From the NCBI GenBank assembly GCA_035384565.1, contig DAOOIT010000014.1, positions 1-64,000 on the forward strand: a DNA stretch of 64,000 nt. Reading direction: 5' to 3'. Under the pieces are notes generated by a model that worked only from the letters and a program-made list of their open reading frames with translations, searched no databases and was not told the origin of the DNA. The position numbers and the translations under genes were made by a program. Shown one piece after another: positions 42,223-52,012 of the stretch (position 1 is the stretch's first letter; each line of letters opens with the position of its first letter). This stretch comes from Planctomycetota bacterium. GTDB taxonomy: Bacteria > Planctomycetota > PUPC01 > DSUN01.

Positions 42223-45200
42223 CTACGTGGTGATCTGCCGCACAACCAGGTCGCCTGTGAGGCCCGGCCATTTCATGGGCCACGAGTACTTGGCGCCGGC
42301 CTGCGACCAGGAGACGGACGGCAGGTTCTGCCCGGCAACGCCGAAAGCCTTGCCGCCGTTGTTCGTCTGCACCTCGCGGAGGGTGACCGAGCTGATCGTG
42401 CGCGCCGCGACGATGGAGTTGAGGAAGGAGTAGGTGGAGATCGTGGTGGGGATGCCCACGATCTCGAACTTGCCGATGGTGGAGGCGCTCGTGAAGTCGG
42501 CCAGAGCGCTCGGAAGGCCGGTAACACTGCTCGCCACGCCAGCGTAGACCTTGCTGGAGTCCATTCCTCCAACAGTGAAGGAGGAGATGTTGCCGGTCGC
42601 GCGTACCACAGTGTTGTAGAACCACGAGAAGACGTTGACGGTGCCGATGTTGCCGGCGACGGTCCAGGTGCCTCCGAGGACTCGGCGGGCCACGTTCACC
42701 GTGCCGAGGGTGTTGGCCACTCCCTGCGCGCCGGTGAGGTTGAGGCTGGCCGCGAAGTCGGCGTAGATGCCGCGTGTGAGATCGCCCACGATGCTCAGTG
42801 ACCCCAGGGCCGCGGCCTTGATGGTGCCGGCCATCCAGGCGAGGCTCGAGATCGAGTTGATGGCTCCGGCGATGGTGAGGCTGAGGTTGGCCACGTAGCC
42901 AGGCGTGGCCGTGAGGAGGCGACTGGCGGTCACGGTGCCGCCATTCCAGCTCGCGGCGACGAGCGAGTTGACGGTGCCGTCCACGGTCAGGTTGCCGGCC
43001 GTCACATCGCCCAGCGCCAGCGACGTGACGTTGCCGTGGGCTTTGAGGGTCCAGCTCTCGACGAAGCCCGCCAGGATGGAGCCGATATGGCCGGTGATGT
43101 CCCAGGTGCCGAGGGCAAGGCCCTGCGCGATGCGGGCGGCGCCAAGCGTGGGGCTGCCGGCCGCCACGCCCTGGCCGGTGAGCTGGACATCGGGGGTGAA
43201 GTGCCCGACAATGGCGCCGGTCTTGCTGCCCGTGGTCGCAAGGGAGCCGATGGAGTGCGCCCAGAGGCTGCCGCCCATCCAGTTGGTGGCGGCCAGCGAG
43301 CCGATGGCGCCGTTGACCGCCAGTTCGCTGTTCGAGACGGCGCCGAGGACGAGCTTGCCAGCGGGGCCGCCGATCCCGCAATCCCAGTCCACCGTGCTGT
43401 TCAGCACCGTGAGGGAACCCACGCCGCCGTTGAGGTCCCAGCTCGCGCCTTTGAGCGAGCCGGCGATGCTGGCCTTGGGCAGCACCTGGCCGGTGCCGGT
43501 GAGCTTCAGGTCAGCCTCGAAGTCGCCGGGCAGCAGCAGGGTGCTGTTGGCCTTGGTCGCGAGCGAGTTGAGGCGGGCGGCGGTGATGCCGCCGCCGAGC
43601 CACTTGGACACCGCCACGCTACCCACACCCCCAGGCACATTCACAGTGGTGCCATTGGCGCGCGGCGCCGAGAGGGAGGCGATGGAGAGGCCCGCGGCGT
43701 TCGCGCCGGTCGTGGTGATCGTTGCCGCCAGGTCGCGCGAGGAGATGATCGCGCCGATCCAAGCGGCCTTGATCGAGCCGGCGAGGGTGGTGGTGGCCGT
43801 GAGGCTGGTAAGGACGCCCTGGACGTGCAGCGTCCAGCCCGCCGCCGAGCTGCCGAGCGCGAGCTTGCCCACGGCACCGCTGATCTGCCAAGTGCCCCCC
43901 GTGATCTGGGCGATGGTGGCGGCAGGGAGCGTCCCCTTGAGAGCGCCCACACCGGAAAGCTGCACGTTTGCCCCGAAGGCCCCTGTGACGGTGAGCTTCG
44001 AAATCCACGGCGCCGTGAGGGTGGAGCCGACCCATTGGTTGAGCGTGAGGGAGCTGAGGCCGGCGGCGACCGTGATGTCGGAGCCGGGGTTGGGAATGTT
44101 GCGTAGGGTGAGCGCCGTGCCCTTGCCGGCGCCGGCTCCCGGCAACAGAATGTCCGCGCCGGCCAGCACGTCGCGGAGCACCAGGGTCGTCACGGAGCCG
44201 TTGCCGGTCATCAGGATGCCGTCGCGATAGAGGTCCATCGTCGGCCCGCTGAGTGCGCCCATAGGCGTGGCGCCGGTGATGCCCCAGAGGCGCGCGCCGG
44301 CCGTGGTGCCCCCTGCCGTCACGAAGGCCAGCGAACTGCTGGCCGTGGTGTTGGACAGCTCGACGCGGAAGACATCCACCATGCCGCCGACTGTGACCGC
44401 CTTGCCGTTGTTGACGATCGCCCCCAGGTTGCCCACGAAGAGCACGCGTGCCTGGCCGCCCTTGAAGCTCAGCGTCACCACGGTGCCATCGGGGTCGGTG
44501 TAGACAAGTGTGCCCGGCAGCCCATCGCCCAGGAACACGCCGGGCTGGTTGATCACGAGGTTCACCAGACCGGGCTGAGAGGTGCGGCCATCCAGGTCCT
44601 TCACCGTGTACGTGAAGGGATCCACGCCCACGAAGCCTGCGGGGGGCGTGTAAGCGATCGCGCCCGTCACAGGGTCCACCACGGCTGCGCCGTACTGCGG
44701 CGGGGTGACGATGACCACGGAGGTGGGGTCAATCGGCCGCCCCTGCGAGAGGTCGTTGGCCAGCACGTTCACCACCACAGCAACGCTGGGGTCGGTGGTC
44801 GGGTCGTCGCGCACGGCGACCGGCGGCCCGGTGACAACGACTTGGAAGGTGTCCTCGACGACGGCCCCGGCGCGATCGGTGGCGCGCACGGTGATGTTGG
44901 CCGTGCCCCAGCCGCCGGGGGCATAGGCGAGCACCAGCGCTCCGTTCTGGATCGTTGCGGTGACGAGGGCGGTGTTGTCGTTGAGCACCGTGTAGGTCAG
45001 CGCGGGCTCTGTGGTGATGGTGTTGACCAGGATGACGTTGTCCGCCGTGGGCATCGCGGGGAAGTTGGTGTAGTTTCGCAGCGGCAGTGTGTCGAACGGC
45101 GAGTTGAAGGCGTAGGTGGGCAGGGCGGCGATGGCATCCACCACGCTCATCCCGTCAATCACGTAGCCGAAGACCGTGAAGCCGCCGTTCTGCTGGTCGA

Positions 45201-47877
45201 GGTTGGCGGAGTTGTCGGCCAGGTTGAAGAACCACGACGATGTGGCGCTGTTGGGGTTGCCCTCGACCTTCGCCATAGCGATGGTGCCGCGGATATTCGA
45301 GTGCAGGAACTCGTTCTGGATGGGCGGGTCGGTGGGAATCTCGGTCCACGTGGGATAAGCGTAACTGCCGCCCTGGATCACGAAGCTCGGCACCGAGCGG
45401 TGGATCACCGTGCTGTTGTAGTCGCCGTCGGATACGTACTTAAGGAAGTTGGCCACCGTGATCGGCGTGTCGCCATCGTAGAGCATCACCGTGATCACGC
45501 CCAGCGTGGTGTTGAAGCGGGCGATGGTGCCCTGCCCGTCGGGGTCAGAGAAACGGCCCGACAGGTTGATCTGAGCGTTGGGCGCTCCCTGCTCGGCTGC
45601 CACATCGCCAAACGGCTGGAGAAGGACGGGCAGTGCGTTCACGCTCAGGGACACTGTGACGGTCTGCGTCTGGCGGCCATAGGTGTCGGCCACGAAGTAC
45701 GTGAACGAGTCGGGGCCGTAATACCCTGGTGCGGGCGTGTAGGTGACGGCCCCCGTCAGGGGATCCACCAGCGTGGCGCCGTGCGCCACATCAGTGACGA
45801 TGGTCACGGAGGCAGGGTCGAGCGGGTAGTCGCCCGCCACATCGTTATCGAGCACGGGGACGATGACCGGCGTGCCCTGATTCGTCCCAGCCGAGTCTGG
45901 GTGGGCAACGGGCGACGCCGCGACCTCCACGGTGAAGGTGTCTTCAACATAGAGGCCCCGCGCGTCGGTGCCGCGCACGGTGATGTTGGCCACCCCGCGT
46001 TCGCCGGCGGCGTAGGCCAGCGTGAGCTTGCCGTCGGTGACCGTGGCCGTGAGCAGATCGGGGTTGTCGTTCCAGACCTGGAATGTCAGCGGCGAGAGGA
46101 CGACGATGTTGTTCAGCAGGACGACGTTCGCGGCAGCCGGCTCATTCGGGAAGCTGCTGTAGTTGATGAGGGGCAGTTGATCGAAGGGGCTGTTGAAGGC
46201 ATAGGTGGGCAGGGCGGCAATGGCCAGCACCACGTCCATGCCCGCCGTCACGTGCCCGAACACGGTGAACCCGCCGTTCTGGTAGTCGAGATTGGCGGAG
46301 TTGTCGGCCAGGTTGAAGAACCACTGGCTCGTCGCACTGTTCGGATCGCCGCTGAGCTTGGCCATGGCGATCGTGCCGTAGGTGTTCGAAATGCCGGGCT
46401 CGTTCTGGATGGGGGGGTCCGTGGGGATGTCGGTCCAGCCCGGATACCGGTAGCCTCCGCCCTGGAGCACGAAGCCGGGCACGGAGCGGTGGATGACCGA
46501 GCTGGCATAGTCGCCGTCGTAGACGTACTTGAGGAAGTTGGCCACCGTGATCGGGGTCTGCGTGTCGTACAACGTGACGTAGATGGCCCCCATGACGGTA
46601 TCGAACCGCACGCTCGTCGCCGGGGAGTCGGGGTCGGACAAGTACTGCGTGAGATCAATCACGGTGGATGCCGTGCCGTACTCGATGGCCAGGTCCGGCA
46701 TCGGCTGGGTGAGCAAGGGAGCAGCGTTCACTGTCATGCTCACGGTTGCCACCGCCGATAGCGTGCCCAGCATGTCCGCCACCGTGTAGGTGAATGTGTC
46801 GGGGCCGGTGTAGCCGGGGTCGGGCGTGTAGGTGATCTCGCCCGTGTCGGGATTGACAGAGGTCTGGCCATGGCTCGGCGCCGTGCCCACGGTGACCGAC
46901 GCAGGGTCCAGCGGCGAACTCGTGGCGACGTCGTTGGCCAGGACGTCAATGACCACCGGCTGGTCCTCGTCGGTGACCGCCGTGTCGTTGTGGCTGAGGG
47001 GCCGCCCCTGCACGGTGACAACAAAGCTGTCCTCGACAAACGTGCCGTCGAGGTCGGTCGCCCGCACGGTGATCGTGGCCGTGCCCCATTGCCCCGCGGC
47101 GTAGGCCAACGTGAGCGACGTGCCGTTCAGCGTGGCCGTGACCAGGTCGGGGTTGTCGTTGGTCACCGTGAGAGTAAGCTTGCTGACCCCGTAGATATCG
47201 TTCACGAGCACCACGTTGGCGCTGCCGGGCTGCGACCCGTCACCGGGGTAGTCGCGCAGCGGGATCTCGGGGAACTGGATGCCGTTGACCGTAACGTCGT
47301 AGGTCGGCACCGCCGCGATGGCATCGGCCACCTCCATGCCGTTGCCCAGCACGCGCCCGAACACGGTGTAACCACCGTTCTCGAAGTCGAACGTGGCCGA
47401 GTTGTCGGCGAGGTTGATGAACCACTGGCTCGTCGCTCCGTCGGGCTCGCCGTCGGGCTTCCACATGGCCAGGGTGCCGCGGGTGTTCGAGATGCCCGGC
47501 TCGTTCTGGACCGGCGGATCAGCCGGGACGGTCTGCCATTCGGGATACCAGTAGCCCCCACCCTGAATGAGCACGCCCGGCACCGAGCGGTCAATCAGGC
47601 TCGACCAGTAGTCCTCGTCGTCCATGTAACTCAGGAAGTTCGCCACAGTGAGCGGCGTGGCGGCGTCGTAGAGCTCGACGTCAATGTTGCCCAGGTTCGT
47701 ATTGATTCGCACCGTGGTGCCGGTGACCGCGGGGTCGTCGAAGGTGCCGCTGAGGTCCAGCACGGTGTTCGGCGAGCCGGTGAACACATCCACGTCGTCA
47801 ATCGGCGTGAGGAGGGTCGCGGAGAGCAACTGCCGCGGCTCGAGGGCTTCGAGGCGGAGTCGGACTCGTTTCTCCAT
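42223..47877 (-). CDS. Giant LEPR-XLL exported protein with three cyclophilin domains and cadherin-like repeats
   Basis: 1884 residues. The N-terminus carries LEALEPRQLLSA, the planctomycete LEPR-XLL export/sorting motif. Three cyclophilin-type peptidyl-prolyl isomerase domains lie near 54-235, 415-600 and 780-960, each with an ATSQWF/ATSSWFFNLADNS and VFG signature. Domains two and three keep the catalytic pattern IHRSVPGFVLQGG / IHRSVPSFVIQGG; domain one has IDRSVPGVLIQGG, changing His and Phe. Each is followed by a VLANDV-type cadherin/Ig-like tandem domain (PGYTGPDTFTYTVAD). Residues about 1120-1884 form a repetitive beta-solenoid-like region rich in GSLAATNW, GGTVTASRL units. Possibly a surface adhesin or an extracellular folding scaffold. 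Confidence 0.88.
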   Translation of the reverse strand: MEKRVRLRLEALEPRQLLSATLLTPIDDVDVFTGSPNTVLDLSGTFDDPAVTGTTVRINTNLGNIDVELYDAATPLTVANFLSYMDDEDYWSSLIDRSVPGVLIQGGGYWYPEWQTVPADPPVQNEPGISNTRGTLAMWKPDGEPDGATSQWFINLADNSATFDFENGGYTVFGRVLGNGMEVADAIAAVPTYDVTVNGIQFPEIPLRDYPGDGSQPGSANVVLVNDIYGVSKLTLTVTNDNPDLVTATLNGTSLTLAYAAGQWGTATITVRATDLDGTFVEDSFVVTVQGRPLSHNDTAVTDEDQPVVIDVLANDVATSSPLDPASVTVGTAPSHGQTSVNPDTGEITYTPDPGYTGPDTFTYTVADMLGTLSAVATVSMTVNAAPLLTQPMPDLAIEYGTASTVIDLTQYLSDPDSPATSVRFDTVMGAIYVTLYDTQTPITVANFLKYVYDGDYASSVIHRSVPGFVLQGGGYRYPGWTDIPTDPPIQNEPGISNTYGTIAMAKLSGDPNSATSQWFFNLADNSANLDYQNGGFTVFGHVTAGMDVVLAIAALPTYAFNSPFDQLPLINYSSFPNEPAAANVVLLNNIVVLSPLTFQVWNDNPDLLTATVTDGKLTLAYAAGERGVANITVRGTDARGLYVEDTFTVEVAASPVAHPDSAGTNQGTPVIVPVLDNDVAGDYPLDPASVTIVTDVAHGATLVDPLTGAVTYTPAPGYYGPDSFTYFVADTYGRQTQTVTVSLSVNALPVLLQPFGDVAAEQGAPNAQINLSGRFSDPDGQGTIARFNTTLGVITVMLYDGDTPITVANFLKYVSDGDYNSTVIHRSVPSFVIQGGSYAYPTWTEIPTDPPIQNEFLHSNIRGTIAMAKVEGNPNSATSSWFFNLADNSANLDQQNGGFTVFGYVIDGMSVVDAIAALPTYAFNSPFDTLPLRNYTNFPAMPTADNVILVNTITTEPALTYTVLNDNTALVTATIQNGALVLAYAPGGWGTANITVRATDRAGAVVEDTFQVVVTGPPVAVRDDPTTDPSVAVVVNVLANDLSQGRPIDPTSVVIVTPPQYGAAVVDPVTGAIAYTPPAGFVGVDPFTYTVKDLDGRTSQPGLVNLVINQPGVFLGDGLPGTLVYTDPDGTVVTLSFKGGQARVLFVGNLGAIVNNGKAVTVGGMVDVFRVELSNTTASSSLAFVTAGGTTAGARLWGITGATPMGALSGPTMDLYRDGILMTGNGSVTTLVLRDVLAGADILLPGAGAGKGTALTLRNIPNPGSDITVAAGLSSLTLNQWVGSTLTAPWISKLTVTGAFGANVQLSGVGALKGTLPAATIAQITGGTWQISGAVGKLALGSSAAGWTLHVQGVLTSLTATTTLAGSIKAAWIGAIISSRDLAATITTTGANAAGLSIASLSAPRANGTTVNVPGGVGSVAVSKWLGGGITAARLNSLATKANSTLLLPGDFEADLKLTGTGQVLPKASIAGSLKGASWDLNGGVGSLTVLNSTVDWDCGIGGPAGKLVLGAVSNSELAVNGAIGSLAATNWMGGSLWAHSIGSLATTGSKTGAIVGHFTPDVQLTGQGVAAGSPTLGAARIAQGLALGTWDITGHIGSILAGFVESWTLKAHGNVTSLALGDVTAGNLTVDGTVNSLVAASWNGGTVTASRLLTATPGYVANLSLTIAGAINSISSLAWMAGTIKAAALGSLSIVGDLTRGIYADFAASLNLTGAQGVANTLGTVNVARRVLGGTWTVAGNIGTVNVFSWFYNTVVRATGNISSFTVGGMDSSKVYAGVASSVTGLPSALADFTSASTIGKFEIVGIPTTISTYSFLNSIVAARTISSVTLREVQTNNGGKAFGVAGQNLPSVSWSQAGAKYSWPMKWPGLTGDLVVRQITT

Positions 47878-48251
47878 GGGTGCCTGGTTCCCTTCGTTCT
47901 CCGCCGGAAGCGGACCCCTTCAGCCGCTTCCGAAAGATTCATATGCTTTGGCTCTGCAAATCCCATGCCATCCGATGGCCACCAAGCTCTGTCTTGCTGA
48001 TGACCGCAACGCCCCATCACATCTGCGCTTAGAACGGCACAACGAACCGCCAGGCACCGTTGTCCGACAGGCCGAGTCCGCAGAATCAGACAACCTGTAT
48101 GGTATTCCTGCGCATCCTCGCATGCTGGCGGCCGACTCGTCTCCCCACTATCCACGCGCAACGCCGACCTCCCAGGCGACGTCAGGACGCCCGCGGGTCC
48201 CTGTGTGTCACCGGATGGCCGGACCGGAGACGGCGCGGCAGGCTCAGACAG
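47878..48251. other. Intergenic region upstream of the LEPR-XLL gene
   Basis: 374 bases without a supportable gene. The leader of the LEPR-XLL mRNA probably lies here, including the hairpin at 47905. No good promoter was found. Confidence 0.6.
47905..47932 (-). repeat. Perfect 9-bp hairpin in the leader of the LEPR-XLL gene
   Basis: CGGAAGCGG pairs with CCGCTTCCG across a ten-base loop, ending about 27 bases before the start codon. It could modulate translation; I did not find a riboswitch consensus around it. Confidence 0.6.
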
Positions 48252-49703
48252 TCACAACGTCCAGCCCTCGCGATAGGGCGGCCGGAGCAGCTTGTCCGCC
48301 TCCTCGTGGTTGACGATGCGGCAGGCAACGGGGTCGAACTCCAGCGGCCGGTCGGGGAATAGCGTGGCCACGTTGGCCAGGAGGAACCATTCGGTGAAGG
48401 GTCCGCTGAAGGCGTTGAAGCACCCCATGGGCGTCAGCCCCTTCGTCATGCCGTCCACCCAACCGCGCAGGAAGCGTCCGGGCAACGGACGCGGCAGCGA
48501 TTGAGGCGGAGGGGGCAGGTCCTTGAACTTCTCCTCTGGAAGCAGCGCCATCGTGGCGTCCCCGTGCCCGAAGGTGTACATCGCGCCCTCGGTGCCGAAC
48601 CAGAGGTTCCCGGTCCAACTGCTCCAACGCTTGTCGTCGGGACTGCCCCACTCTGGGTGCTTGCCAAAGAACTCGCGAAGGAAGTCGCGGCGGCGCTTCT
48701 CGACCTCGCCGCCGCCGGCAAACCAGCTAAGGCGGATCGGGGGGAGGTCCATGCGTGCCGGGATATCCCAGTGCACGATGCTGGAGCGCGGAAACGTCAG
48801 CTCGCACACCTCGCAGCACTCGGCGGTAACCTTGATGGTCTTGGCGCCGGCGGCGGGCGGCTTCTTGTCAATCGGCCAAAGGGTCTCAAGCTTCATGGCC
48901 TTGTAGAGTGTCGCCCAAAGGTGCGCGCCCCACCAGCCGGGGTGCCCGCACGAGAAGTCGCGCCACATGGCGTGCTGGAGCCACTCCGGGTGGTAGGGCC
49001 TGTAGGTCGCAGGGCCCAGCCACAGGTCCCAGTTGAGATAGTCGGGCACCTGGTGTTCGCCCGAGGGCTTCGGGCGCGGGCCGGCGCCGCCCCCGCCCCA
49101 CATGTGAATGGTCTGAATCTCGCCCAGACGGCCCGCCCACACGCTCTCGATCACGCGCTCGTTGTAGCCGCCCTGATTGCCCATCTGCGTCGAGAGCTTC
49201 TTCTCCACCGTCAGTTCCGCCAGCGTCCGGGCCTCGTGGAGTGTGCGGGTCAGCCCCTTCTCGCAGAAGACGTGGAGGCCAGCGCGCAGAGCCAGGGCCG
49301 ATGGCGCGGCGTGCACGTGGTCGGGGGTGGCGACGACCACCGCATCGAGCTTCGAACCCATCTCCGCGATCATCACACGGAAGTCCTCGTACTTCGGAAC
49401 GTCCGGGTACCGCTTGAACGACTCGGCGGCTTTCTGCTTGTTCACGTCGCACATAGCGGCGATGCGGCCGCCGGTCTGCTGGCGGATAGACGACCACCCC
49501 TCCTCCACACAGAAGCCCGCGCCGCGCCCGCCGACGCCCACCACCGCCACCTGCAACTGCTCGTTGGCCGCATATGCACGAGGCTGGCACCTGGTGAGCA
49601 ACAGAGCGCCGGCGCCCGCCGCCGAGCCGAGAAAGCCTCGCCGCGTCAGGCTGACCCGGTGTGCAGCGGCCGACCTGTTTCGTCCCTTGCACTCAGCGGC
49701 CAT
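48252..49703 (-). CDS. Tat-exported Gfo/Idh/MocA-family oxidoreductase
   Basis: 483 residues. The ATG is fixed by a near-perfect AAAGGAGG ribosome site; longer frames are unsupported. A Tat signal (SLTRRGFLGSAAGAGALLLT) leads to a Rossmann domain (LQVAVVGVGGRGAG), then the conserved VATPDHVHA and HVFCEKGLTRTLHEA segments, where the CEKP Lys is present as CEK. The catalytic-region pattern YNERVIESVWAGRLG and a WDLWLGPATYRPYHPEW signature are typical of the many planctomycete exported members of this family. It would use a tightly bound NAD(P) and act on a sugar derivative in the periplasm. Substrate unknown. Confidence 0.9.
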   Translation of the reverse strand: MAAECKGRNRSAAAHRVSLTRRGFLGSAAGAGALLLTRCQPRAYAANEQLQVAVVGVGGRGAGFCVEEGWSSIRQQTGGRIAAMCDVNKQKAAESFKRYPDVPKYEDFRVMIAEMGSKLDAVVVATPDHVHAAPSALALRAGLHVFCEKGLTRTLHEARTLAELTVEKKLSTQMGNQGGYNERVIESVWAGRLGEIQTIHMWGGGGAGPRPKPSGEHQVPDYLNWDLWLGPATYRPYHPEWLQHAMWRDFSCGHPGWWGAHLWATLYKAMKLETLWPIDKKPPAAGAKTIKVTAECCEVCELTFPRSSIVHWDIPARMDLPPIRLSWFAGGGEVEKRRRDFLREFFGKHPEWGSPDDKRWSSWTGNLWFGTEGAMYTFGHGDATMALLPEEKFKDLPPPPQSLPRPLPGRFLRGWVDGMTKGLTPMGCFNAFSGPFTEWFLLANVATLFPDRPLEFDPVACRIVNHEEADKLLRPPYREGWTL

Positions 49704-50261
49704 GCTCCACCTCCTTTCGCGTGTCGTCGCAACCGTCCTCGGGCGTCCCACGCCATCCTTCCCGCCCCCAACCTACTACCGCCGCCGGGGGGTGTCAAGG
49801 GGGGATCTCAGCTTTTCTCCACGCCAAGGAGCTACCGTGCTCGCGGAAGCAAGAGCCCCCGGCGCCCTGGGCTTTGAGGATTGACGTGGAATGCAACGTT
49901 GCCCGTGGCTTGCGCGACCTCGCCATCGCGGGGCTTCCGTTGTCAAACCTCTCTCGCCCCATCGCACCTGCGGCGGTTCCATGTCCACCGAATTCTCAAC
50001 AATGGACTTGACAAGATAGATAGCGTGTGATATTGTCTGATTGTGTCAGATAGTTCATACACGTTCTGGGTCTTTCGGATAGCGGGCGGCTGATGATGCA
50101 GATAAGCTACTCGCCGCTGGCCCTTCTGGCCTGTCTAGTTGCACGCTACACCTGCTCGATGGGCGGATGCCGCTCGCGCCCGCTCTCCGCCGCCCGCTCG
50201 CCCCCTCCGTTGCTCCCCTGGCTGCACCTAACCTCCCTCTGGATGCGAAAGGAGGAGTCCA
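49704..50261. other. Divergent intergenic region
   Basis: No gene is supported. The rightward promoter at 50008 and the Shine-Dalgarno site of the next gene lie here. A weak leftward TTGACA/TAGGTT pair (49770-49798) could serve the oxidoreductase. Confidence 0.6.
50008..50036 (+). promoter_or_regulatory. Extended -10 sigma-70-type promoter
   Basis: TTGACA, 17-base spacer ending in TGA, then TATTGT. The local AT content is far above the surroundings. The leader to the next start would be about 220 bases. Confidence 0.6.
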
Positions 50262-51986
50262 ATGGGGGAACACGGAGCATTGCAAGGTCAGCACACACCT
50301 CAGCGTCAGCCACCCTCGGCACCCGGCACAGTGCACATCACGCTGTCGCGGCTCGCGGCCAAGGCGGCTCGCCACAACCCTGTTTATCTCATCAGTGCAG
50401 CGTTGATGATCCTGGGCGTCTACACTATCGTCCGGCCCGGCACGCAGACCCTCGGCAATCTTCCGGCCATCCTGGCCACCTTCTTCACTCTCCAATTCTA
50501 CGAGCTGCTGCTCGTCGGGATTGCGATCTTGCTGGTCTGCCGACGCCGGGTGATGGACGACGGTGCGACGCTCGCGCTCATCGAATCGCTGCTCGCCATC
50601 GGGTGCTTCGTGATAGCCGACGAGCTTACGTTCAAGGATGGGCGTATGGCGCTCGGCCTGCTCCTGGGGTTCGCGGCGCTCGTTCTGGCGGCGGGCCGGT
50701 TCGCGGCGCTCGGCGTGGCAGTCGGGCGCCGGCTGGTGTTCTCGGGGGCCGGCCTGATCCTCGTCGCCCTGCTCTCCTGGAACGCGATCGCCCCCAACTG
50801 GGTGGCCCGGCTCCATGACCTCGACAGCCCTCTCATCGGCGTGGGGTGCCTGTCGGGCTGGTGGGTGCTGGCTGTCCTCGCACTGGGCTTTGCGCTCAAT
50901 GCCGCGTTCGAGAGGGACCGCCTGTGGCCGGAAACCCAGCCCTTCGTAAAGACGCCGCTGGCGCGCTGGGCCATTGCCGGCCTCGTCCTTACCGGCTCCG
51001 CACTCCACGAGTACTGGCTCGGCTACATCCTCGACGTCTCGTTCCAGCTCAGTGACATCCTACCGCTCGTCACCGTGGCGGCGTTCGGGGCGATGGCCCT
51101 GGCGGCGCGGAGCGAGCGGGTGGGCGTCATCGAGCACCTGGCGGCGGGGGCGCCGGCCGCAGTGGCCGTCCTCGCGCTTCTAACAGGCGGCTTCGAGCCT
51201 CAGTGCCCGCCGGTCGGCGCCTTCGCTTCCCGCGAGGCATTCGTGCACGAGCTTCGCATGCTCTCATGGCCTACAGCGTGGCTGGCGGTGGCCGCGGGCA
51301 TCGTGGCGCTTCAGGCGTGGCGTCGGCGCTCTGTGCCCCTGGCTCACCAGGCTTCGGCTTGCCTGCTCCTCGCCGTGCTCTTCTCCACGACGACCCAGCC
51401 TGAGGAGCTGGAACTGGCGTGGAACGCGTTCGAGTTCACCCTCGCCGCCTACTGCCTCGTGATGGCAGCAGTCACGGCCCGCGCCGAATGGGCGGCGGGC
51501 TGCCTCGCCGCGCTCAACCATCTCGCCTGGCGCAACCTGCCTGCGGAGCCGGGCGTGGGCATCTACGTCGAGCCCTACCTGCTTCTGCTGGCGCTCATCG
51601 GCGCGTCTTACTTCGCGCTATGGCTCATGTTCCGGCGACAGATCGAGACGCGCGTCGCCCACATGGGCAGCCTGCTCGTGCTCGTGGCGGCCATCGCCGT
51701 CAACTTCTCTGAGGCTACGGAGGCGCCAGCCTGGGCGCTCGCGGCGGCGACTCTTCTCATTGCGGCAGGGTTCGCGGTCAGCGCCTGGTCGCTGCACTGG
51801 CCCGCCTACTACGGCTTGGCCCTGCTCACAGCCACGGTGCCGCTCGCACGTGAGGTGAGCCGCTCGGAGGCCAAGCTCGGCTCGCCCACTGGCTGGGTGC
51901 TCGTGATGGCCGCCTTCGTGGCCCTCGGACTCGGCTTCCTCGTGAGCATGCGGAAGCGAGCCGCCACGCCTGGCTCAAGCACGTAG
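50262..51986 (+). CDS. Polytopic membrane protein of unknown family (about 17 TM segments)
   Basis: 574 residues. AAAGGAGGA precedes the ATG at good distance. After a polar 30-residue N-terminus the sequence is an almost continuous run of about 17 hydrophobic helices (for example LISAALMILGVYTIV, LVFSGAGLILVALLSW, VLVMAAFVALGLGFLV) separated by short loops. No transporter, glycosyltransferase or peptidase motif was found. Two prepilin-like genes follow within 27 and 30 bases gaps, suggesting one transcript from the promoter at 50008. I do not recognise the family. Confidence 0.75.
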   Translation: MGEHGALQGQHTPQRQPPSAPGTVHITLSRLAAKAARHNPVYLISAALMILGVYTIVRPGTQTLGNLPAILATFFTLQFYELLLVGIAILLVCRRRVMDDGATLALIESLLAIGCFVIADELTFKDGRMALGLLLGFAALVLAAGRFAALGVAVGRRLVFSGAGLILVALLSWNAIAPNWVARLHDLDSPLIGVGCLSGWWVLAVLALGFALNAAFERDRLWPETQPFVKTPLARWAIAGLVLTGSALHEYWLGYILDVSFQLSDILPLVTVAAFGAMALAARSERVGVIEHLAAGAPAAVAVLALLTGGFEPQCPPVGAFASREAFVHELRMLSWPTAWLAVAAGIVALQAWRRRSVPLAHQASACLLLAVLFSTTTQPEELELAWNAFEFTLAAYCLVMAAVTARAEWAAGCLAALNHLAWRNLPAEPGVGIYVEPYLLLLALIGASYFALWLMFRRQIETRVAHMGSLLVLVAAIAVNFSEATEAPAWALAAATLLIAAGFAVSAWSLHWPAYYGLALLTATVPLAREVSRSEAKLGSPTGWVLVMAAFVALGLGFLVSMRKRAATPGSST

Positions 51987-52012
51987 CTCACCCCCTGTTG
52001 GAGGGTAGCCAC

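Noticed and set aside
47878..48050. Possible c-di-GMP riboswitch upstream of the LEPR-XLL gene
   Set aside because: A GGGATTTGCAGAGCC segment only loosely resembles the GEMM core and the required paired helices are not evident.
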